Of a stretch of 64,000 nucleotides of DNA, positions 46,497 through 59,128 are shown one piece after another. The translations under genes and the position numbers were made by a program. Every line of letters begins with the position of its first letter. The stretch's first letter is position 1. The notes under the pieces are model-generated. The model did not search any database and was not told where the DNA came from. It was given only the letters and a program-made list of their open reading frames with translations. The DNA comes from Opisthorchis felineus (Eukaryota > Platyhelminthes > Trematoda > Opisthorchiida > Opisthorchiidae), in contig SJOL01007241.1 of assembly GCA_004794785.1 (NCBI GenBank), forward strand, positions 257,104 to 321,103. Direction: 5' to 3'.

Positions 46497-47279
46497 AAAT
46501 AGGTGCAAATGAGTCAACGCATTGTTGATTCAATCTATCGCTGTTAGGCCACTGCCGTTGATCAGCTGACTCGAGTACTATGAATAGAAATGAAACAAAA
46601 CGTTCAAACGCTACCTCATTCACGTGATTATTGTTGCTATCTTCGCACTTTACCGTCAACAGTCTATATAAAAGTTATATTTCACATCTTTGTTGTTGAG
46701 ACAAAGTGGCTGGAAATTATCAACACAATGAGTTCCACTCATCAAAGTGTTTGTGGGGGGTCGGAGCCAGGTTTTTCAGGTGTCATCTTATCGTATCTTG
46801 TCCCTAACTATAGTCGGCAGGCACTTCGCTCTCATTCCTCCAAATTACACGTGGAATCAGCTTCAGCCTTCTATTAAAAACACCTGGTCTTAGTCCCCTC
46901 CAGGCTACCCGGTACACTCTTCCTGGCTAAAATTAGACTGAACTGAAATGCCGCATGGAGGTGTATTTTAATTCTGTGCGGGATTGAACAGCAGCACCCT
47001 CTGCAGCATCTACCTCTCTAGAGCGACCAGTTTCGACGACTGTAAAGATGTTCTACTGGCGCTTGTCGTTCTTACATTTTGTGACACGGAACTGGACGGT
47101 GCAAACTTTCACATCGGTTTGCATGTTACATCACAGTGCTGTTGCTCAGACGTTCGTCACTAGAGGTTCTGTGAATGTTTTCAAGACATTCGAACTTCCG
47201 GTGTTGATAACTACTCTCAGTTCCATCACGTCGTTCCGTTCCTTGTGTTCATTCTCTGCCTTCTCATATCGACCGACAC

Positions 47280-47285
47280 AATAAA
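47280..47285 (+). terminator. Poly(A) signal AATAAA, candidate for the long-tail transcript
   Basis: The first canonical AATAAA found downstream of the stop at 46496, giving a 3' UTR of about 0.8 kb. A variant ATTAAA at 46873-46878 is an alternative closer site. Confidence 0.35.
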
Positions 47286-47504
47286 TCAGGCCATCCAAAG
47301 GTATCAGGCGTTTTGTTCAAAGCCGCTGGTAGTTGAATCAGCAGTTACATGGAAAAAAGAGACTGGCAAACCGTCACATTACAGAAACTGTGACAGTCGA
47401 AAGAATGCCTCCGTTTCAGACCAGCTGGTTTCGCATTAAAATTCGGAAAAGTACGCGTCTTCCGGATGGAAACTCGTCAGTTTAGAATTTAGTTTTCGGA
47501 CCAA

Positions 47505-47562
47505 CTTCATACCTTTCCCTTTTGAGAAGGGCTTGGTAAACAATCGGCGGTTCTTTATCAAG
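47505..47562 (+). repeat. R6 repeat fragment
   Basis: TTTTGAGAAGGGCTTGGTAA, then ACAATCGGCGG, matches the start of the 37-kb copy and the 63-kb copy. Confidence 0.5.
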
Positions 47563-48751
47563 TTCTACTGAAACGATGACCCCTCAATCGGTTTCACACT
47601 TTTTCCAATTGACTGAAAACAACTCTGTACTCGTTTCAGCTTAAAATCTCTCGAAATCAAGTCAGGTTATCCTAGGGTTATTTAAAGCTGCCCCTTGTAT
47701 CACAGTCATTATCGTCTTTCGATATAACATTAAGGTATCCTGAAACACGAAACATTTGCCGGGTGCGCACAACACCGTGCATCTCCTGTCGGAATCCGCG
47801 ACTCCCGATTGATGCGTAGCCTGAGAGTACTCATGCACATACGCACCTTCCACTTAAAATGCGAGGCACAGATGACCTCGCTCTTTGCTTTCAGGTTAGG
47901 TGATGTGTCGCGGGTTAGCCGAAGCCAAGGGCTTGTCGCAATTCGTATTCGAGCAGGATCGAATAGGTTGATCCAATTCGAATTCGATGACCTACGTAGT
48001 CAACGAGAATGACCACTTATCCGATCCGCTGGTTCTCAAATATGTGATCGAAGTCTGGCCTTGCAGAAAGTGCTTCATGAGATAACGCACCCTCCTTCGG
48101 AACTCCAGTTGTATGTACTAGGACATTTCACGCACACTGGGTGTTTGACGTTTTCTGGGTTGCTTCTATAATTGTGATCTGAACAAAAACAAAATTCTCC
48201 AAGTCTCTTGTCCTTCATTCAGCGTGTTCTACAAATGTGAAACGCTATTACGATCGAAACGAGTTGAATACATAACCAACTCGTCCGCTAGAAAACCACT
48301 GTTAGTGGCTCTTTTCAGACATTTCTTGCTCGCTCTCTCTTTGATTCTATAGTGATCACGTTCTGAGTTGGCTTCATCAACCGAGTATGAGAATATTAGA
48401 CCCGTCTCGACTAGTGGACATTCACTTCAGGTAGTCTGAAGCAAGGTTTCGCGCACTTTAAAAATGGCTTCGACATACGTTGAGATATCTTTACATAATC
48501 CTGGTACAACCTAATATGATTTCGAGAAGCTTTAGAGTGAAAAATATAGAGATAGAGGATGATGGATATCTGGTAAACTTTATCCCTGTTTGCATCAATC
48601 GCGGTATAACGAATTCTCTATATCCTTGTTATTGGATAACTGATGGCCTGTGGAGTGTGCTCGAACAACTCTCAGTCGACCCTTCTGCGCCAAAGCTGCC
48701 TCATGAGCCAGCTGATACCATACTCATAATATTGAGCCACTTTTTTGGCAT

Positions 48752-48995
48752 TACTCACTACTTACAAGGTTCCTGAAAGCTCTTCGATGTCCCACGGCCG
48801 AATTCTTCCTACCAATAACACATTCATTTGAAGGACATCATACACGAGGGATTCAGCTAGAATTCAGCAGCTTAGTTTTCGAGTGGGTGTATTTGGTGTC
48901 CAAGTAGGAAATGAGGCTGCTGAAAACTCGGAGGCTACTTCCCCTGCTCAACCTTAAGAAGGCGAATCCGGTCGTGGGCTGTTGACGAGTTTGAA
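48752..48995. mobile_element. R1 element, decayed inverted pair
   Basis: A minus-strand stub (CTACTTACAAGGTTCCTGAA, then CCCACGGCC) is followed by a plus-strand copy with CACGAGGGATTCAGCTAG, GAGTGGGTGTATTTGG, TGAAAACTCGGAGGC and a broken ribozyme (GGCGAAUCCGGUCGUGGGC, near 48960-48980). Confidence 0.55.
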
Positions 48996-50184
48996 GGGGG
49001 AGCGAAAAAAAGACGTTTTTTCTTAACACAAATCGGTGGTGTCCGTCATTTGTGTGATTAAAACACGTTCAAGAAAATACTGAAGAACCACAATTTTTCC
49101 CCCCATCATACACGAGTTTGATCCCAGTTACTGGCAATCTAAATAAACTTGAGAACTGGTCTGGGCCAGTCGACAAACAATATATTGTACTCCTTCGAGT
49201 ACAGTTCATCTCATTGCCTTATCAGTTTCCTATGGAAATATTCGTACTATTCTGTTGGTTTCCGGCACTCCTAGTGGCCTCATTCATAGGATGGATAATG
49301 ACTTGCAATTGAGATGGTTTCTCATTTCTCACCCTATAACTTGATGGACCTCGGTCCTCTGACAGAGCTGTGCTAATCGCCTGAACGATGCTATGTCTGT
49401 TCGCGCTGAAGCGGGAGATGGATGCAGACAGAAATAAATTATGTACCTGAATCGCTGACACGTTGTATAACGTAAGTAAGTGACCACCCTCTAGGGGTGA
49501 CAAATCCAATTGAACTAATCAACAAAGCAGGAAATTTATCGACCCAAAAGAATTGCACACGGTCACGTGGTGAAACAATGCCCTGTGTCTGGATGTGTAA
49601 CCGTTCCAACAGAAGGGTGAACTGAAGCGTAGATGTCGTTTGAAAAGATGGACAAAGGGATTGGGGTTATTCGAGTTCCCTGGAAAATCTTTTCAGCGCT
49701 GCAGATTGTGTGGAATATCTTCATTTCACCAACCAAATATTAGCTGGGTCGCCCGATGGCGAATGCAGGTGGGATGGATGCGATGTGTTTCATTCTTAGC
49801 ACCCGAAAAATGCGCCAATTAGCCAACCGAAGGGGAGTTGGAAGCAGTCAATTACCTGTTAACGAGACTGGCGAAAAGCTTCATCTAACAAAAACACCTG
49901 CTCGACACATTTCCGTAATGCACCTGTGAGCTGGTACGCTGCGCATCTGGATACACAGATGGCTGAAATTCTCCCGCGCATGTGGCATTGTCTGCAACTG
50001 CCTGGCAGCATAGGCGTCTCCTAACCGGTTCGATGCAGATTACTGGATTTGGGCTACCAGACAGTGAAGATTGGGTTTTACTGCAAAGAAAATTTACATT
50101 TCAAGTCGAGGAACGATGGTCTTGACAAATGCACTTCTTATGCGGGCTGCAAGTGTTATTTCTCAGGCGAAGAATCAAAATTTG

Positions 50185-50265
50185 GAAAGTCGCTGCTCGA
50201 CGGACCAATCAACATCAGATCACGTGACGTGAACTGCGTGATTAGAGGATGAGTGGCGCTATCAC
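50185..50265 (+). mobile_element. S2 element, 5' fragment
   Basis: GTCGCTGCTCGACGG, then CAATCAACATCAGATCACG and GAGGATGAGTGGCGCTATC, correspond to the S2 segment that precedes the tRNA-like part. Confidence 0.5.
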
Positions 50266-50789
50266 CAGGCGAAAGGCAAACACTGAGCCAATCCAGCTTG
50301 AAGGATGGAACAAATTTTCAGTTGTGAGGAGTCGGACAATAATGGCCTCGGACATCGTGAAAATACGTGATGTGTCCGCTTTGATATGGCCTTGTGGCAC
50401 TCACTGCACGGTATGAAGGGCGGTGCCTGGACAAGCAATTCGTTCCCTGCAGAGTTGGTAGGCTGTTTCCGACTTTTGGGCTCAGCACTTTGAGCAGTAT
50501 TTTCCAGTCTATTTAGACAAGCACCGTGACAAGAATTATGTGTGTGGCATCAAAAGAACACCTGAATTGATAAATAGCAATCCAAGAGGTCATCACTAGT
50601 ATTTTGTCTTAATTTTTTACAAGTAGATGAGGGGGATTCGAGATGACCAATCAAACTTTAACAGCAAAAGGCATGGGTGGATCTTACAGTCTACATGTCG
50701 GTTATCGAGTCGCTTTTGAAAAAAAGCTCTGAAAAATGTTTCTTGAGCTTGACTGTTTCTTTTAGCTTTGCTTCGCTTCCATTATAATG

Positions 50790-50910
50790 CTCAAATGCCA
50801 ACCGGAAGTTCTCCTTCCAGAGATGCACTCTGCCGATGGTTGTCAACAAGGGTAAAGCAGTCGTGCAATATTTCTCGGTTTTTCAGCAAGACCGAATTCG
50901 CTTGCGAAGG
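50790..50910 (+). mobile_element. S2 element, 3' fragment with broken hammerhead
   Basis: GATGCACTCTGCCGATGG, GTCAACAAGGGTAAAGCAG, then TTTCTCGGTTTTTCAGC. Core strands are altered (CCGAUGG, UAAA), so it is inactive. Confidence 0.5.
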
Positions 50911-51169
50911 GTAGTGCAATTTGAGCCTCGAAAACTCTCCGTTACTCACAAACATCCTTATTTAGCACATCGAGTAGATAGATATCTTCTGAGCGCTTCT
51001 CTGACAGCAATGTCAGTCAGGAACACCGGCAACTCACTGCCATTCAATCATGTCAAATGTCCAAATGATAGAAAGAATAAAAGTGGGGCAATGAGGGGGA
51101 CCTAGGGCTAGTCTAAAACAAACACTCGAGATGCCTACATTCTTAACACTCAGTCAGACAATCTGGATA

Positions 51170-52170
51170 GGAAATGACAGCATGAACGCCATTGGATCGG
51201 TTAGTCACCATATCGTTCATTGTCTCCATCCATGTACAGGGAGAGTCACGCCCAACTCATCTTGGAAGGCGAACAGCACCCCAATTTTTTCGTAACTTCC
51301 TATATTCCCTTCTGTCATGTCAAAGTTTGCCCATCTCCTAGTTTTCGCCACTCCGGATTACGCACGGAAAACAGCGCTCGTCTCGGCCGACGGTAACTCG
51401 GCATGCGTAACCATGGCCCAGTCACCTTAGCTTACAATGCTGTGTGCATTCCTTAAGTGAATTGCCCTCTGCTTCCCGTTTCGTGATCAACCGCTTCCGA
51501 ATCCGCTGGTTCCAGCCGATTCCACCAACAGTTTTGAGAAGACGGTGGTCAAAGACCTGGAGATGTTTCAGGTCCACTGTCCGTATTGGCCAAGTCTCAC
51601 AGCCGCCCACGCACTGTAGTCTCATACACACGCCCTTTGAGACTCAGCGAAATGCCTTTTTGATGCCACAAGTGATGTGAATTAGCAAACGAAACGCTGG
51701 CCTTTGAGATTCATGAGTTCAGTTCGTCTGCCGCAATACCGAGATACGCACAGTATTCCATTGCTTCCAGTGTTACTCTTCCTATTCTGTGGGGCATGAC
51801 TTTACACTTCGTCGGTGTAAAGCACATACCGAAGGAGTGGATCAAGTCTTTAAAATTTTCTGGCAAAGCCTGCCCTACCTGCTCTTTTCCAAAAAAATGA
51901 GAACAGTGTCTTCTGCACAATGCAGGTCAACATATTTCTCACTCGGAGAGATCTGCACATGGGGGTTTTGGAGCCTTTTCAATGTTCGCCTCATTACCTA
52001 ATCAATAACGAAATTAAACAGAAATGGAGACAGTGGATGTCGTTGTCCGACACCACTTCTTGTAGGAAGGTCTTAAGGAATCTCCCCATACACTTCCATG
52101 CACCAAAAAGCAAGCGAATACAAAAAGAGCGCACGATATTCACAAATGTCTGTGGCATACTCTAGAAGTT
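51170..52170 (-). pseudogene. Non-LTR retrotransposon relic, reverse transcriptase and C-terminal domain
   Basis: Reading the minus strand, conserved blocks appear in order across frameshifts. SGVRQRHPLSPFLFNFVID (near 52060-52000) matches the GVRQGCPLSPFLFN block. DLHCAEDTVLIF corresponds to a decayed YADD region. FGMCFTPTKCKVM and GCETWPIRTVDLKHLQVFDH follow, then RIGWNQRIR-like residues. A final WMETMNDMVTNRSNGVHA near 51200 matches the WLETLQDMAxDRxQWR end of flatworm LINE proteins. About 1 kb remains. The catalytic motif is damaged and stops and shifts are present, so it is dead. Confidence 0.8.
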
Positions 52171-52339
52171 CACTCGGCACGCAGGGCTGTATATGTACTC
52201 AGTCTTTGGTAAAAGTGACAAACTCGTGACCATTGATATTTACTGGATTGTCTAAAGATCACATTGAATAAGAACGGTTAATTTGTCCCACCTTCTTCCC
52301 GCAAGCCTTTAGTTGCATAAGAAAAGGAAGAAGTTGTCG

Positions 52340-52960
52340 AAACACACTCATCTGCAGATCAACTCGGCGTTAACGAGTGTCTCAAGTGAATCGCTACTTT
52401 ATGTGTTTTCAGCCACACTACAAGTAGTAGTAGGAAAATATGATTGTGATATCTCCAATATCGTATTAACTGAAACATGAGGTCGCGTTTCTGCGGTACA
52501 TTCAGTTGAGGGATATCATAAAAACGACTGATTCCGCTTGGATCCAGTTGAGTTGCCATGGCAACCAAATGAGTTTGCTAATGAGTGTATAAGGTTTCTG
52601 AAAACTGTTCGGTAACCTTATGGGGCTCAGTAATCAACTTTTCGTCAACCTAATGGTCAACTTCAGCTCAAATTGTACACACTTGGCGAAGCACGCTCGG
52701 TTGCAGACTAATTTGATCTTAACGGGAAACTAAGCTGAATCCCGGCTGAATAGCTTGTTCGTGGTATCCCCCAACTCAGCGTGCTACAAAAACGCCGCCC
52801 ATTTCAGCTGGTACGAAATTCTAAGTGTCGCAATATATTTGCTTGGTGGAACATACTACTTGTAAGGTTGCTGAAAACCTTTCGATATCAAATGGGTGTA
52901 TTTCGCCAACTCTTTGGTGTTCAAACAGAGTGGCGGAGCACATTCAGCTGGTGAAATGAG
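52340..52960. mobile_element. R1 elements, alternating inverted cluster without intact ribozyme
   Basis: Alternating minus, plus, minus and plus R1 pieces: a CTCATCTGCAGATCAAC stub, a plus copy with TATTAACTGAAACATGAGG, a minus copy with the complement of TTTCAGCTGGTACG and GGTTGCTGAAAACC, then a plus tail AAATGGGTGTATTTCGCC. The arms could form a long hairpin. Confidence 0.6.
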
Positions 52961-54317
52961 CGAACTGGCCATAGTGGATAGCACCCAAGAACGGAGTAAG
53001 TACATTCGGATATTAGATCGGTTTGAGTTGTTTATAATAGTCGTAAACACATAACAAAAAGTTATAGTTCATCTAGGCAGCGCATAAGGAGTTGCTATGG
53101 CACCAAACTACTCGAGTTAATACCAACCCTGCGGAGAAGTCTTTTGGATTCTAACGCGACAATTACACAATACCGGAAAAATCAACGATTCTTCAGCTGA
53201 CTAAACCGATGCCTTTCAAGGTGAATCATAGGCATTGTCCCAAAATGTATGGCAGTGCGTTGTATAGTGATGTAGGGTTGAAACGGTTGAATCAAATCGT
53301 TTAAAGCCCACTGACCGGACGGCAAAAAGGAGTTCCTGCATTTGTCTCTCGTATATCTCTAGTTTTACTCAAAAAAATTAGCCAACTAACTTGTTAATCC
53401 GCTTTTTGGGAGCCGTTCACAACCTGGTGCTAAAACTGCGCAATCCAGTCATATTTTAGAGGGGATATCGTCCAAAACTTGAGTCGATTCAATGATTTCT
53501 GCAGAGGGTGTTTAGCAACTCCCACTGGGACTCGCCAAAACACGAACGACTTATGGTTCGGGTTGTTTAGTGAAGGTTAGCCGACAAAGATTTCGTGATG
53601 CCATGCCACTGCGTGGGTTTGCCGCCGGTGAGAACCACCAGGACCAAGCTGTTTCTTGCTCCTCACGAAAGGCCTGATGAATAAAAGGCACTCGGATCGC
53701 AGAGTTACTGAAAGAAGGCTTGGCTACTCAATTTTTCTAAAGCGACACAGACTCAAGCGAAAAATCACACAAACAAGCTTCACCAATCGAACTGTTCACG
53801 GGCTCTCACGGTAAAGTGAGCCGCAGGTTCTATAATTATACACTATTTATTTGATTTCAGTAGTCAGAAGTTAGGGCCGTCGGCGCACCATCCGCCTGGA
53901 CAAAGTGACCCATCACCGGTAAAAATGAGAGAATAAATAATCCTCCACCTTGTAGAACCATATAACTAAGAACTTTGAGTTGAGCTTCCATGCCCATTGT
54001 GAAAATTCAGTCTTTTTTTCAGAGCGTACACCAAGTTGAATTTAGGGCTGACGAAAACTCAGGGATGACGACGAAATCCAATTGGGGGAAACCGGTTGAG
54101 AAGGTAAACTTAGACCATCTACCGTTATCTTCTCGTTTGCCGGAAAATCGCAGACACATTTTAAAGGTCGCGTAGTCACGCAACATTGGGCAAAACATAG
54201 TTCCACATCGTTTAGCCATCTTATAAACATACGATTGTTTCAGACTCTCGCTCATCCATTGCTTTAAACACGCTTATCAGTGAAAGCTGATAATACGAAA
54301 AATTAGTTACTCCCAAG

Positions 54318-54450
54318 GGAATACTACTCATTAGGTTACTGAAAAACCTTGGACTACTCATCACTGGCTTCGCCATTCTTATGGCTGATCAGGTCAGCGC
54401 AGTCGCCGAGTTTCCGTCAAACTTACACTCCACTTGAACATCAGTGTAAG
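54318..54450 (-). mobile_element. R1 element with decayed hammerhead
   Basis: Minus strand: TTCAAGTGGAGTGTAAG, TTTGACGGAAACTCGGCG, a relic core (ACCUGAUCAGCC, then UGGCGAAGCCAGUGAUG), and CAGTAACCTAATGAGTAG. Confidence 0.55.
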
Positions 54451-55263
54451 ATCCGGGGAGCGAAGGATCTCACAGGACGATCGCAGCTATCGGACCATAC
54501 GCAGTTCGTTTTCAGTGGGCAGTAGGAACAGACGGACGAGGGCAGTGGATGCTGTTTCGAGAACTGCCAAGAAATGACTGATCAATAATAGCACAATCGG
54601 TAGGAGCAGAGAAATGGTCAGTGAAGCAGCAGAGCTTTGGATACGGGTAGTCAGACAGTGTAAATTGGCGGTATACAGAGATGGCAGCCCAGAAAACAAT
54701 CCGTACGTTCGGGAGGTGAGACACTCTCTTTGGCTGACGGCCCGATGCAGCAGCTGGTGTCACGTACCAAATCCGATTGCGCGCTTAGGTCCGTTTAAAA
54801 CGAATCTCAACAAAGGCCGTCTAGCGCTCCCTTAGGCATTGAGTTGTTGGAGCGGATGACACGCTCGCCTGATTTCGATCCCCGTCAGGTCTGTTTTTCC
54901 GTCAGAGCAGACATTCGAAAATAGGTAGAGCTGACACGAACTTGCAAGCGAAGACAGACAGGCAACAAAATCTTGACATCAGTTACTAGGCCTTGAGCAG
55001 GAGCAAAAACCCGGGGAACGAGCAGCAAGGAAACGAAACGGCGTCTTAATAAACGGGCGTTAATCATGCTAATCATGTGTAGTCAGAACAGAAAAGAAAG
55101 ATAACCGCTGATCACTGTTGATTCACAGGAGGAATCAACAATCACATTGTACGTAATGGTGTGCAATAGCTGTTTCGGTGGTTGCGTCGTTATACAGAGA
55201 TGTTTTCGTGACAATTAACCCTGTTTGTTGGTACTCACGCGGATTAGGCTAAATGAAGACACC

Positions 55264-55434
55264 ACTTGGCTGTTGGTCTGTTCGCCTAGCTTGGCAGTTG
55301 GATTGCAAATGCTACATTACCAATCGAGTTGACATTGTCAGTGCGGGGTTGAGTGACTGACGATGTGCCCTAGACTGGTGATGAACCTTTTGCCATCTAA
55401 CTGCCAAGCTCGGTGAACAGACCAACAACCAAGC
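55264..55434. mobile_element. M1 foldback (MITE-like) element, best copy
   Basis: Left arm: CTTGGCTGTTGGTCTGTTCG, AGCTTGGCAGTTGG. Right arm, inverted: AACTGCCAAGCTCGG, GAACAGACCAACAACCAAG. The arms are about 45 bp with few mismatches around a centre of about 80 bp (GACATTGTCAGTGC). Non-coding. Confidence 0.7.
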
Positions 55435-56339
55435 AGCGCACCCGGGCTACCTATATTCCGCAGCTTTGATTCCTACTAACCTAGATGATGACCGCCATAA
55501 TAATCCCTAGATTTATTGATATCAGTTCAGTCTTGTTCACTAAGTGGACATTTCATTCTCGAATCAGACTCGCACTTTGACAGACTCGTGAAAAGACGTA
55601 AAAAAGCGAGAAGTCGGTGCGACAAAACGACGGGAGGTTGCTTGGTCGACGAAGAGATTTCTGGTTGTCTCATCTAGACATTTTTATCAACCACAGTTTT
55701 GGGTGTGTAAATAATAGCTTGACCGGCGCCTCACAATTCCACACCACAAATTCCGTTTTTGGAGTCACCGAAATAATGAAAATCTGTGGCACTGGACTGG
55801 ACTGTTCTAGCACATGAATGGGACCAAACTAGTTGCTAGGAGTTTACAAGAGAGAAGACATTGACACCGGAACTTGAGTCAATGATCGTTTGTTATAAAG
55901 GGGTACATCAACAAAAATCGACCAATCCGAAAATTGAGGGGTATCAGCAAAACAATGTTAACTTGCAAGGTCAGAGGTTCCGGTACCGGTGATTGGATGC
56001 TTGAGATGCAGAGCATTGGTATGTGGTTAGGGCGAATGTTGTGAACCTGTGTGAACATAAGAATAGGACAGAAAGCGACAGTTATTGCTGGCATACCTGT
56101 GTGAAGCGTCCGAATGTTCTCACCTGGGCAGCAGTTCTGAACGACGTGGAAACGAGAGATTATTTTGGCCCAAGTGGACTTCTGCTCAGTACGGTTTGAC
56201 TTGACCCCGAAAGTGCGAACAGGTGACAGAATCGAAATTGCACGTAAGACTAACTGGTCGGCTGGGTCAGGTCATTTGCGGCTGAAAACAGTCTAATGCT
56301 GCGGCAGAATATCAGGTGATACCTATGAGAACGTACTTT

Positions 56340-56665
56340 AAAGTGCCTGTTACTCGATAAATCTGGGTCCGTCGCTTCGTTCAGTTCTACGCAAGGTGAT
56401 TTGCTTGACTGAGGGGTGCGTGGCGCTTTATCTTGTATAGATACGAGGTAATCACGATGATGAAAAGCGAATATTGGCCAAACGATGTAGACCTCAACTA
56501 CTAGCCAGAAGGTCGGAGATTCGAATTGCCCTAGATACGCGTGAGATGTGTACTATCGATGATTCCCAACAAGGATGAAACATCCGTACAGTGTGTCCCG
56601 TCTTTTAGCGCAAGTTGACTTCACTTGCAAGACGAGATCTTGATTGACGCTTTCATTATGGTGAT
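56340..56665 (+). mobile_element. S2 element, nearly full unit
   Basis: GGGTGCGTGGCGCTTTATC, GATACGAGGTAATCACG, CAACTACTAGCCAGAAGG, B box GGAGATTCGAATTGCC, a hammerhead, then TTTTAGCGCAAGTTGAC and AAGACGAGATCTTG. Confidence 0.7.
56549..56594 (+). ncRNA. Hammerhead ribozyme, S2 class
   Basis: UGUACUA, UCGAUGA (core changed at two positions), stem II UUCC/GGAU with loop CAACAA, GAAA, CAUCCG, UA, CAGUGU. Stem III has lost its palindrome. Probably inactive. Confidence 0.5.
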
Positions 56666-57659
56666 ATCTCTTCTTGGCGAGTGAGTAAACCATTTTAAGA
56701 ACTAGAAAGCGTCTTCTTTTAGGTTGTATAGTTTCGTTTCTTCCAGGTGGATTTCAGTGGGAGAAATTCTGCTCCTGAAAATTTTCCCAGTGGAGATGTT
56801 CAACCTTGGAGGTTTTTGCGAAGGTGGATTGCAGTAGGGCTAAAATTTGGACATGAACAACTACTCATCGCCACTCCAATGAACAGGCGCGCATCTTGAG
56901 TTTTAATCTGTCCAGCATATTTTGTTTGGAAGTAGCTGTGCCGGTATTTTATTTATAGACGTATTACTTACTGCTTGGTGACGAAACATGCAATAGAAAT
57001 GTCTTTTAGCAATGATACAAGATTTGGGTGGGTGGGGTGCGCTGCCTGGTTGTCACATTGTTTGTCGATGCTGGAAGGTGGGTGGCAAAGTTTCGTCCCC
57101 AGTCAGGGAAAGACAATCAGTGCGCAACTAAGTGGTCATTTGCTTCTATTCTGCTTGCATTTTCATAGTTTCAGAAGTGCTCAATACCTCTCTCACGACT
57201 AGCCGATTGCTGAGTAGTTTTCGCGTTACTTGATTGGTCCTTTCAGAATCCGTTACGCGTTATGGTTCTACGTTTGAGCCTTTGACTAGTTCGTAATCAA
57301 AGCACAGCTCAACACAGTTTTCAAACGGACCAATCAGATTACACGAAAGTCAACCTGCAAACAGCCAGTCACAACAGAGGTAGACGATAGGTAAACAGAA
57401 ACGGAGGAGAAGAAACTACATTTAGCCACACAGTGATGACTACTGCTCGACTGTTCACCAGACGATTGCGATCCAGTTGCCAAGTTTCGTGGCAAGTTTC
57501 GTGACAACCAGACTAATGATGCCTCATCTATTTGCAAGATTCTCCAAACCGGGTGTGACGTGAAAACTAACCCTGTGATTGGACCAGCCATCCTAGAGCA
57601 TTTCATTGTCACACTCAATGAATGAGTACCGTATCTAGTCCACGTGACCTTGGGTAGTG

Positions 57660-58060
57660 GATCACTACTTATGGTTTGCTTTTGAAGAGCGCATGATCAG
57701 CAGTGTGATTCACTCACATTTAAACAGGATAGAGCACCACTCATCCTTCAGTCGGAAGATCCACATCACGTAGTCAGGCCTGTTGACTGGCTTCTCGAGC
57801 AAGGACATCTCAGATGGTTTCACTCATCAGGTGAATTTCATTCTCCCTCTGAGCTGCTTATAGATTGTTGGCAGTTTGAGAAGATTCTGGAATTTTAGTG
57901 GGGATTTCATGAAGCAATTCCATACCGAAAAAAACGAGAAGCCCTGTACAGCTGTTTCGTCTTTATTGGGAATCATCGGCAGTATTTACCCCACAAAAGT
58001 CCAGTTAGCAATCTTGAACCAGCTACCCTCCGGCTAGTAGTTTGAACGCGGGTTACTTCA
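57660..58060 (-). mobile_element. S2 element, more than one unit in tandem
   Basis: Reading the minus strand, a tRNA-like part with CTAGCCGGAGGGTAGC and a hammerhead is followed by the body, then the 5' segment of a next unit: GCTCGAGAAGCCAGTCAAC, CTGAAGGATGAGTGGTGC and CACACTGCTGATCATGC. That order (3' end, then 5' start) shows head-to-tail tandem units. Confidence 0.7.
57941..57985 (-). ncRNA. Hammerhead ribozyme, type I, S2 class
   Basis: AUACUG, CCGAUGA (one change), a weak stem II (UUCCCAAUAAAGAC), GAAA, palindrome CAGCUG, UA, CAGGGC. Its 3' core strand and stem III are the consensus. Confidence 0.55.
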
Positions 58061-58639
58061 CTCTCCTAGTTCGTAGGAGCACTTAGATCAGCAAAGTAAA
58101 TCTCTGAGGTAACATGCCGCAAAGATCTCAACTGCTTAACGTAGAGAATCAGATCTCATCCTTTCGAGAAGTTTGCCCTGGTGTACGTAAGAGTGTAAGT
58201 CAATTGCGATAGTCGAGGTGAGCCCTGGTGTAGTGTCTCCAGATGGCTGATCTAACAGTTCTTTTTACAATAAGTGCTCAAATTTGGGCCGCTTCTGAAG
58301 TACAAATAAATGTACTGCCTCAGATTCAGTCGGCTTCAGGTTCTAGGATGAAGATCCGCGATCACCAAAGGAACCAAATCATCTTAGACCCTGCTAAGAA
58401 CTCCAAGTTGTATGAGCCAGATGCATCGATTCACAACCGCCATGAAATCCGAACAGATGCAATGGGTTTCAATCACAGAACCAGCGATGGACCTCCTGTG
58501 CTGGTATGAAGTCCCATTTCAGCACTTGGAGTGAGTGCATTAGCAACAGTATCCAAGATTCTACTCGAAGACATTTCCCACTGCCTAGAGGTGATAGGAG
58601 TAGACTGTAGGGTTTGGTACTTGGAAAAGTTAACACGGA

Positions 58640-58970
58640 GCCTTCAAAACATTAAGATGACTTCTGTCTCATGGGTTGATTGTATACAGTCCGAATGTCA
58701 TTCTCTTCTGGGTTTGGCGAGTGCAACATTTGTACGAGAAAGTTAGAGTCGATTACGCTAAAACTGAGTTGAGGAATGTGGTCAGATGAACCCAGCAAAA
58801 GTGTGGTTAACATGTTGCCCAGACACTTCTTTGTCAGGAGGTTGTCTAGTTTTTTTAGAACGAAATGGCCAGAGCACACCAGTCTAACACTTGCTGACAG
58901 GATTGTAACGACAAGTCGTCTCCGATTCGTGTTGTGTGCTTGTTCCTCGCGTTTTTTATAAGGCATGATC
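58640..58970 (-). pseudogene. Possible LINE endonuclease fragment
   Basis: The minus strand encodes KKLDNLLTKKCLGNMLTTL, then LLGSSDHIPQLSFSVIDSNF. The GSSDH block followed by hydrophobic residues resembles the C-terminal SDH motif of AP-type LINE endonucleases. No other block is visible, so this remains tentative. Confidence 0.3.
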
Positions 58971-59083
58971 GTCGAGTACTATCTGATTAGCATATACGTA
59001 TTTTGTAGAATGCATACTCACATGACTCTCGTTTGAACAGTCGTCCTCCAGTCATCCTGGTGAATCCACACCAAAGGAGGGAA

Positions 59084-59128
59084 GCACTGGACTCGAGTCT
59101 CGCTCTTATTAGAGTTCATCAGCAGTGC
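59084..59128 (-). ncRNA. Hammerhead ribozyme, type I, S3 class, downstream unit
   Basis: GCACUG, CUGAUGA, stem II CUC/GAG with loop UAAUAA (flanked by A and C), GAGA in place of GAAA, palindrome CUCGAG, UC, then CAGUGC. Stem I has six of six pairs. The A14-to-G change in the core is the only visible fault. Confidence 0.75.

Larger units (their letters stand above)
900..47285 (+). other. Protocadherin-like gene, overall model with two alternative 3' ends
   Basis: Seven exon pieces were joined by eye from GT-AG sites and codon phase. The shared exons are 962-2399, 7673-8904, 19567-19858 and 27084-27926. The short ending adds 32080-32156 and 32477-32668, giving 1357 residues. The long ending adds 45301-46496 directly after 27926, giving 1666 residues; a third route through an internal donor at 32511 would give 1703 residues. 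Every listed junction keeps the frame. The product has seven cadherin repeats with DxNDN-type calcium motifs and one transmembrane helix, as in seven-repeat protocadherins. Cadherins are calcium-dependent cell-surface adhesion receptors. The tail shows no catenin-binding region that I recognise. Intron positions are inference; no transcript data were available. Confidence 0.85.
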
